Shown: in pieces, positions 58,994-64,000 of the stretch
How positions within the stretch are numbered: the first letter of the stretch is position 1
Layout of the letters: each line of letters opens with the position of its first letter
From: Fragum whitleyi
Lineage: Eukaryota; Mollusca; Bivalvia; Cardiida; Cardiidae
Assembly: GCA_948146395.1 (NCBI GenBank)
Contig: OX411544.1
Coordinates: 38,348,630-38,412,629, forward strand
Length of the DNA stretch: 64,000 nucleotides
Reading direction: 5' to 3'
Notes under the pieces: generated by a model
The model's database searches: none
What the model was told of the DNA's origin: nothing
The model's input: the letters and a program-made list of their open reading frames with translations, nothing else
Position numbers and translations under genes: made by a program

Positions 58994-59147
58994 AATACAT
59001 TATGCATGTCGCTAGAAAATGAAACGCCTAGAAAATTTAGAAAGATTACGGGTTTGAGCAAGTCTACCCGCGGTTATTTTCAAATTTGGCTTACGATAGA
59101 TGTGTACTAAGATTTCAAACATAATTATTCAAAAGGAACGTGAACTG

Positions 59148-59287
59148 TCCTGCGTTAAGGATGTCGCAAATGGTACAAACTGTTTTGAAAGTAATACCCC
59201 GCTTTGCACGTAGGTTTACGTGCAAAGTGGGGTATAATTTGAAAACAATTTGCACCGACCGTTTTGTCATCTTCTGTGTTCGCAGGA
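59148..59287. mobile_element. Family B palindromic element, copy 6
   Basis: TCCTGCGTTAAGGATGTCGC to TTCGCAGGACA, with the centre ACCCCGCTTTGCACGTAGG / TACGTGCAAAGTGGGGTATA. An open minus-strand frame across it is not a gene. Confidence 0.82.
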
Positions 59288-59289
59288 CA

Positions 59290-59850
59290 ATTGTTTGTTT
59301 CATAAACTGATTGATATAATATACATGTAGGTTATTATAAAACATAATACCTTCTTCGAGTGTTTTCTGAAATTCCCAATCTAAGTGGACATGGAAATGG
59401 CCTAGCTTTTTAAAAAATATATATGAAAGCCAAATACAGGTTTCCATTCTCAAATTCACAAACAAAATGGATTTTCATTCTAGATCAGAGGGCAATGAAA
59501 GTAATTAAAATAAACTCTAAGAATTATCTGATATTCCTTGCGCAGGTGGAACTCAATTTACAATAATTACCGATACACTGATCCGATGTATAAGTTAAAT
59601 TGGTTAACCTTAATTAAATTACCTTGACCGCATTTTGACCTTTTCTTGGGTTTATGGTATGAATTAGATCCAAACTAATGAAAGAATCATGCCTCATTAT
59701 CGAACAGTTCAAAGAAAATAAATACAAGAATATTTCAATCATTTTATTTTCTAGTGAAGAATTTTACTCTTGATTCGTTCCAGTCATTGTAAAAACAGAA
59801 CTGTTTTTGCCTCCTTAACCTTACCCACAAAAGCAAACACTCAGCAAGCA
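59290..59850. other. Intergenic, nothing recognised
   Basis: No gene or shared repeat. Confidence 0.5.
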
Positions 59851-59854
59851 AATA

Positions 59855-60291
59855 CAGTTAGTTACATCGTAAAATTGACATTTGCCTCATTCAAAACCAT
59901 TCTAAATCGCTCACTCAGTGTTCCATTCATTCATTCCAAATAATCATTCAAACCATTCAAAAACACTCATACTAATTGAAAAAATATAAAAATCAACAAC
60001 GTCATTCAAAATAAATTTGGATAGAGAAATCGCGATTGCGTTGACACAATTCAATTTGTAAGTGTCTAATAGGTTCTTGAAGAAATAGGAGGCTATCTAT
60101 AGAACGTGTATTCATATTTTATTAAAGTGAGGTAATAAATATCGCTAATTTTGTTCATCATGAACAACATCTGTGACATTGGATTACCTCCCATTAATTT
60201 CACTCAAAACTTGCCCCCACACACCCATACAATTTCATTTCTAAATCATTAAAAATCATTCATCTTGTCAATTTCACGATGTTGTTAACTG
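59855..60291 (+). mobile_element. Family A MITE, copy 6
   Basis: TA-flanked left end CAGTTAGTTACATCGTAAAA; right end complement of TTTCACGATGTTGTTAACTG. The central hairpin lies at 60124-60193 and is more diverged than in other copies. Confidence 0.82.
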
Positions 60292-60447
60292 TGCCATGCT
60301 CAGCTAAATAGTGTTTACAGCTGAAAAATGGTTTCAATGCTATCATTCTTAAAGAGCGTGGATTTTTTTCATTAATTTGAACATATGAGCCATTTTTTAA
60401 AGAAAGTACATTTCAATTATATTTTGAATAACATTTGTTATAATAAC

Positions 60448-60470
60448 ATATATATATATATATATATTCT
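60448..60470. repeat. (AT)n tract at the 3' end of the LINE
   Basis: About 22 bp of AT repeat lies next to TTCTTTATTTCCTCCAATAT. Read on the minus strand this is GGAGGAAATAAAGAA followed by TATATA, a typical LINE 3' end with a microsatellite tail. Confidence 0.6.
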
Positions 60471-60894
60471 TTATTTCCTCCAATATGAAGATTACATATA
60501 AGTACAACAACAATAATAATTTGTGCAGGTGAAAGAATGACACGAGTGAGACATAGAAATAAAATGGTAAATACGTATATACAAGAAAACAGAAGTCACA
60601 TGATTAATGGAAATTATCCAAGATCGACATTTATTATATCATATGCATTATATATGCACCTTTTACAGATAACACCATCTCATGTTAGGGGAGATTATAC
60701 AATAATTTATATCAGGGTCATTATTTTATATCAATACCATACATCCGTCAATAAGGCCTTATCCGAAACGAAAAGAAAAGAAGTTATGTAGGAGCATGGT
60801 TTAAGATACGGTATTCTCATCTAAAATAAAATCTTTCGGACAAGGCAGAAAGAAGATATATGGAGAATTAACTTTATATACTCATTATTACCGA

Positions 60895-61095
60895 CTAAAA
60901 TGGTCTTCTGTATAGAGATATAATACTGTGAAAATACCTCAGTACGAGGCAAAAAAATATTTCATAGTTGTTACCAAGAGATCTCACAAACTGGATATTC
61001 AAGCCAAATAATGCTTTAACATATTCATGAGAATCAAGTGACAATAAGTAATTGCTAACAATCTGACCTAGCATAAGTGAAAAGAATAGGCACAA
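60895..61095 (-). pseudogene. Possible frameshifted C-terminal extension of the LINE protein
   Basis: Overlapping the end of the main frame, another frame reads CLFFSLMLGQIVSNYLLSLD and continues for about 65 codons before a stop. LINE proteins of this type usually continue for some 50-80 residues after the CCHC motif, so a single frameshift near 61070-61095 is plausible. It could equally be chance. Confidence 0.35.
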
Positions 61096-64000
61096 TTACT
61101 GAAATGTTGACGCCCAGTTAGTATATGTTCAGATATACTTAGCCTCAAGTCATTTCGACCGCATTTCATACAGCTAGGATAGAAACAAGAAAGGAATGCA
61201 ATGACCTGTGCAGTGGAAAATGCAAGATACAACTTATTCGGAAAAGAATGTGCAAAATACCACAGGGGAAAGAACGTGAAATTAGGTTGAATTTCCCTAT
61301 ATAATGAAAATTGAGATGTCGACGTTCTAGATTCCCATTGACGGATGAAGTGGTCGGAAAGTTTGTGCTTGACCTGAGTATTCCACGAATTCTTAGAAGG
61401 AAACGTACAATAATTTGCATAGTCAAGTAATACTTGAAACAAGTTGTATTTATGCAAAATATTGACAATATCTGTTATAAACCCATTTTCACAAGAAGAT
61501 AGTAAATGAGAAAAGAGTCTAAAAAGAAATAACCGTTTCACGGCACAATCCCTGTCTAATTGACACAGCTGTCCGAAAAATAATAATTTTCTTTTGTCGA
61601 TTTCAAATTCAATAGGAAATGAATTCAACATACCGTGTACTATATCTGATCTAGATCGGATGTGCAGGCCTTGAATTTGTTTCAGACATAGTCTGTGACC
61701 TATTTCTAGGGTAAGGGCGTCATTATTACTCAATGAGTACAGAAATTCACTGCCGTAAAGGGCTCTAGGTAAAACGATTGATTGGTATATATGATAACTG
61801 GTCAAGGGGTTTAATCCGTTTTTGTGAAGTCCATCCTTAACCAGCCCGAAAAATGTACTTCTAAGTTTTCGATCAAAACTTTTGACAAGCAACGCCGATT
61901 TAAAAAATTTGTCATACATAATGCCTAGATGGTTGCATTCTTTTTTTTCCTCTATAGATTTCTCACCGATTGACCAGGATTTGGTACGATTGCTGTAAGA
62001 TCGCTTTGACTCGTTAAACATAACGACAACGCATTTATTTGGATTGTATTGAAATCGCCATTTACAAGCATAACGATAACAAATATTAATCATTTCCTGA
62101 AGAGAGCTTCGGGATAACGACAAAAGGGTCATATCATCGGCAAACGACGGAGAACAAATATCGTAACCCTCTATTTGAAAGCCCAGTTTACTCATAATTA
62201 ATTCATCAATTAGCGAGTTTATGTACCAAAGGTAGAGGGACGGAGACCAAACCCCTCCTTGTTTGGTGCCCTGCAATATAGGGAACCAATTTGAATGGAA
62301 TCCGCCATAAAATACACAGCAGAAATTGTCGGAATGCATTGCGATAACAGACTTCAGTAATTTGAAATTGACACCGAGCTGATTTAATTTATAAAATAAT
62401 CCGTCATGCCAAACACGGTCAAAGGCTTGACGTGCATCTAAGAAACAGGCATAAAGCCTTGATTTATTTTCTTTGCAATAATGAATACTTTCATTGACAA
62501 GAAATGCTGTCATATTGCTACCAATACTTGGTTGAAACCCGCCTTGGAGAGGATTTATGGCATTTGGTATAGATACTTTAAGGCGGTTAAGTAAGACTTT
62601 TTCATACAACTTCAGAATAGTAGACGAGAGAGTTATCGCCCTGTAACTGTTAGGGTCGTTTTTTGGTTTGCGCCCTCCTTTGTGTAAAGTAATTATGATT
62701 CCAAGTTTCAAGCTTGGTGGAACATATGCATTATGATACATAAGATCAAAAAGCAGAGTAATACACTCTTTTAAAAAGGAACCTCCATAAACGAGATGTT
62801 CGTTAAATACACGATCTTTTCCGCACATTTTTCCGAATTCTACCGAGGACAGAGCCGACAAGATTTCGTCCAATGAAATACGATCGTTATCTAAAGGAAG
62901 ACATTTTTGTTTGATCAATTTCATATACTTTGTTACTGTGTCAAAATGACAAGGATCATAATCCTTACACTCTGTATCAGAGTATAAAGATGAAAAGTAT
63001 TCTCCCCAACCATTACATATTTGCTCAGGGTTGCGAAAAGTATCGTTTCCAAACTTCATTTCACTACTTCTAGTATTAAACGAATGTCTCGATCTTGACT
63101 TAAAAAGCCTCCAGAACAGTGGGCTATCAACGCCAGCAGCTTCGTCAATATCATTATTCATTTTCTGAAAATAATTAAATGTGTTTTTTCTTAGGATATT
63201 GCGAAAAATACGCTTAGCATCTTTATATTGCGAAAAGGATCGATCATTATCTTCTCTTGGTCTACCGGTCTCAATCCACACCCTACGTTTAAGTCTCATA
63301 AACGCATGGTGTTGTCTAAGGTCGGACGACCAATAGGGCTTCAGATAATGGCGATAATTCGTGTAAGGTAGAAATTTTTCTGAAGCTTCGCAGATAGCTG
63401 ACACAATATTTAAATATAAACTTTCAATAAATCTGTAAATTACATTGTCTTTAGAATTCGTTAATGACTCTATACAGTTTAAAAGACTATGCGTTAGAAA
63501 GTCAGAATACTGCATACGCTGATGTTCAGTTACCTTTTGCCATTTAACAGATGACATAATTTTACGATTTTCATGAATTAAGTTAACGAATATGATAAAC
63601 ATTATTGGCCTATGTGAAGAGACATTTAAACAATTATCGTCTTGGATACGACATGACGTGATAGAATTAAGCAATTCGTTTGAAACGATGACATGGTCTA
63701 TCAAAGAATGGTATTTACCATCATATGAAACAAAACTAGATTCAGCACCCTGGCATAAGGGTAATGTTGTTACAATACTTAAATTGCATTCTATAGTCCG
63801 GTCGTATAAAGACGCACCCCTAGGGTCAATATGTTTTATGAACAAGTTTCCATTCATATGAGCGTTAAAGTCACCCATTATAATTACTTGACCTAATTGT
63901 GAATACATATTAGTCAAATTGTATACAATCTCTATATAATCCCGATAAATTGAAATGCTGTGATTTGCACTTGGAAGATAGACCTGTAATATGTAAATGA
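61068..64000 (-). CDS. LINE ORF2-type protein: AP-endonuclease plus reverse transcriptase (5'-partial)
   Basis: The protein nicks target DNA and copies its own RNA at the nick. The frame is open to the window edge; upstream of the TTG at 63917 it reads VYLPS and then on into GDFNAH (at 63875), so no start codon is visible. Counting from 63917, the nuclease shows GDFNAH (15-20), LIDHV (73-77) and SSHRPI (100-105). The reverse transcriptase has LQGGFQPSIGSN, FLDARQAFDRVWHDGL (motif A, about 493-508), GTKQGGVWSPSLYLWYIN (550-567), SFADDMTLLS (591-600; FADD codons at 62133-62144) and NPNKCVVVMF. The C-terminus has CMKCG...H...C, a CCHC-like motif. Oddities: the usual nuclease SDH triad reads SSH, and a second frame from 61095 down to 60895 looks like a shifted continuation. 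The clade is not resolved. Confidence 0.9.
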   Translation of the reverse strand, partial: IYILQVYLPSANHSISIYRDYIEIVYNLTNMYSQLGQVIIMGDFNAHMNGNLFIKHIDPRGASLYDRTIECNLSIVTTLPLCQGAESSFVSYDGKYHSLIDHVIVSNELLNSITSCRIQDDNCLNVSSHRPIMFIIFVNLIHENRKIMSSVKWQKVTEHQRMQYSDFLTHSLLNCIESLTNSKDNVIYRFIESLYLNIVSAICEASEKFLPYTNYRHYLKPYWSSDLRQHHAFMRLKRRVWIETGRPREDNDRSFSQYKDAKRIFRNILRKNTFNYFQKMNNDIDEAAGVDSPLFWRLFKSRSRHSFNTRSSEMKFGNDTFRNPEQICNGWGEYFSSLYSDTECKDYDPCHFDTVTKYMKLIKQKCLPLDNDRISLDEILSALSSVEFGKMCGKDRVFNEHLVYGGSFLKECITLLFDLMYHNAYVPPSLKLGIIITLHKGGRKPKNDPNSYRAITLSSTILKLYEKVLLNRLKVSIPNAINPLQGGFQPSIGSNMTAFLVNESIHYCKENKSRLYACFLDARQAFDRVWHDGLFYKLNQLGVNFKLLKSVIAMHSDNFCCVFYGGFHSNWFPILQGTKQGGVWSPSLYLWYINSLIDELIMSKLGFQIEGYDICSPSFADDMTLLSLSRSSLQEMINICYRYACKWRFQYNPNKCVVVMFNESKRSYSNRTKSWSIGEKSIEEKKECNHLGIMYDKFFKSALLVKSFDRKLRSTFFGLVKDGLHKNGLNPLTSYHIYQSIVLPRALYGSEFLYSLSNNDALTLEIGHRLCLKQIQGLHIRSRSDIVHGMLNSFPIEFEIDKRKLLFFGQLCQLDRDCAVKRLFLFRLFSHLLSSCENGFITDIVNILHKYNLFQVLLDYANYCTFPSKNSWNTQVKHKLSDHFIRQWESRTSTSQFSLYREIQPNFTFFPLWYFAHSFPNKLYLAFSTAQVIAFLSCFYPSCMKCGRNDLRLSISEHILTGRQHFSNCAYSFHLC

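Larger units (their letters stand above)
60448..64000 (-). mobile_element. Non-LTR retrotransposon (LINE), 5' part beyond the window
   Basis: The element is transcribed right to left. The protein-coding part occupies 61068-64000 and a 3' untranslated part 60471-61067, ending GGAGGAAATAAAGAA plus an AT-repeat tail. The 5' end is outside the window, so full length and target duplication cannot be judged. Order: nuclease domain, reverse transcriptase, then a C-terminal Cys/His motif. Confidence 0.8.

Overview
The window looks like AT-rich, repeat-dense nuclear DNA from a marine invertebrate, most likely a bivalve mollusc. The evidence is the absence of any operon or bacterial gene density, two intronless rhodopsin-class receptor genes of invertebrate type, an APE-type LINE, tRNA-derived SINEs, and many short TA-flanked or foldback DNA elements. 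There are also non-autonomous elements with a terminal hairpin and cores of roughly 160-bp tandem units, a style well known in bivalves (pearl/DINE/HINE-like). The species is not identifiable by eye.

Only a few loci look like real coding sequence: a 302-aa class A GPCR at 16231-17139 (minus), a 397-aa peptide-receptor-like GPCR at 23236-24429 (plus), and a long LINE reverse-transcriptase ORF at 61068-64000 (minus) that runs off the right edge. A broken endonuclease-domain fragment lies at 18856-19374 (minus), and a probable first coding exon with a textbook splice donor lies at 49817-49868 (minus). Both receptor genes carry a good 3' splice acceptor a short way upstream of the ATG, so each probably has an intron in its 5' UTR.

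Layout: 1-2.2 kb shows little. 2.2-3.5 kb is a hairpin-ended element with tandem units. 4.9-7.7 kb holds old repeats, a SINE and a 914-bp TA-flanked element. 11.1-12.4 kb is a degenerate tandem array. 13.6-14.0 kb is a foldback element. 16.2-17.3 kb is GPCR 1. 18.3-21.1 kb is a nest of hairpin-ended tandem-core elements. 22.7-24.9 kb is a foldback element followed by GPCR 2. 25.2-27.5 kb has two inverted copies of one element bracketing two others. 27.8-35.2 kb is packed with short DNA elements, a long (AAT)n/(ATT)n palindrome and a local duplication. 35.2-41.3 kb is sparse.

41.3-50.2 kb is a segment nearly free of those short elements, bounded by an identical ~135-bp inverted repeat, with a first-exon-like sequence at its right end. 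50.2-60.3 kb is again dense with copies of the same element families. 60.4-64 kb is the LINE.

The window is best read as two receptor genes and perhaps one further gene start embedded in a dense community of non-autonomous transposons. At least eight families occur two or more times here, so their ends and target sites can be worked out internally. I see no CRISPR array, operon, rRNA or convincing functional tRNA gene. I do not see an evident new multi-gene system; the most unusual structures are the 41-50 kb inverted-repeat segment and the shared palindromic core found in otherwise different small elements.
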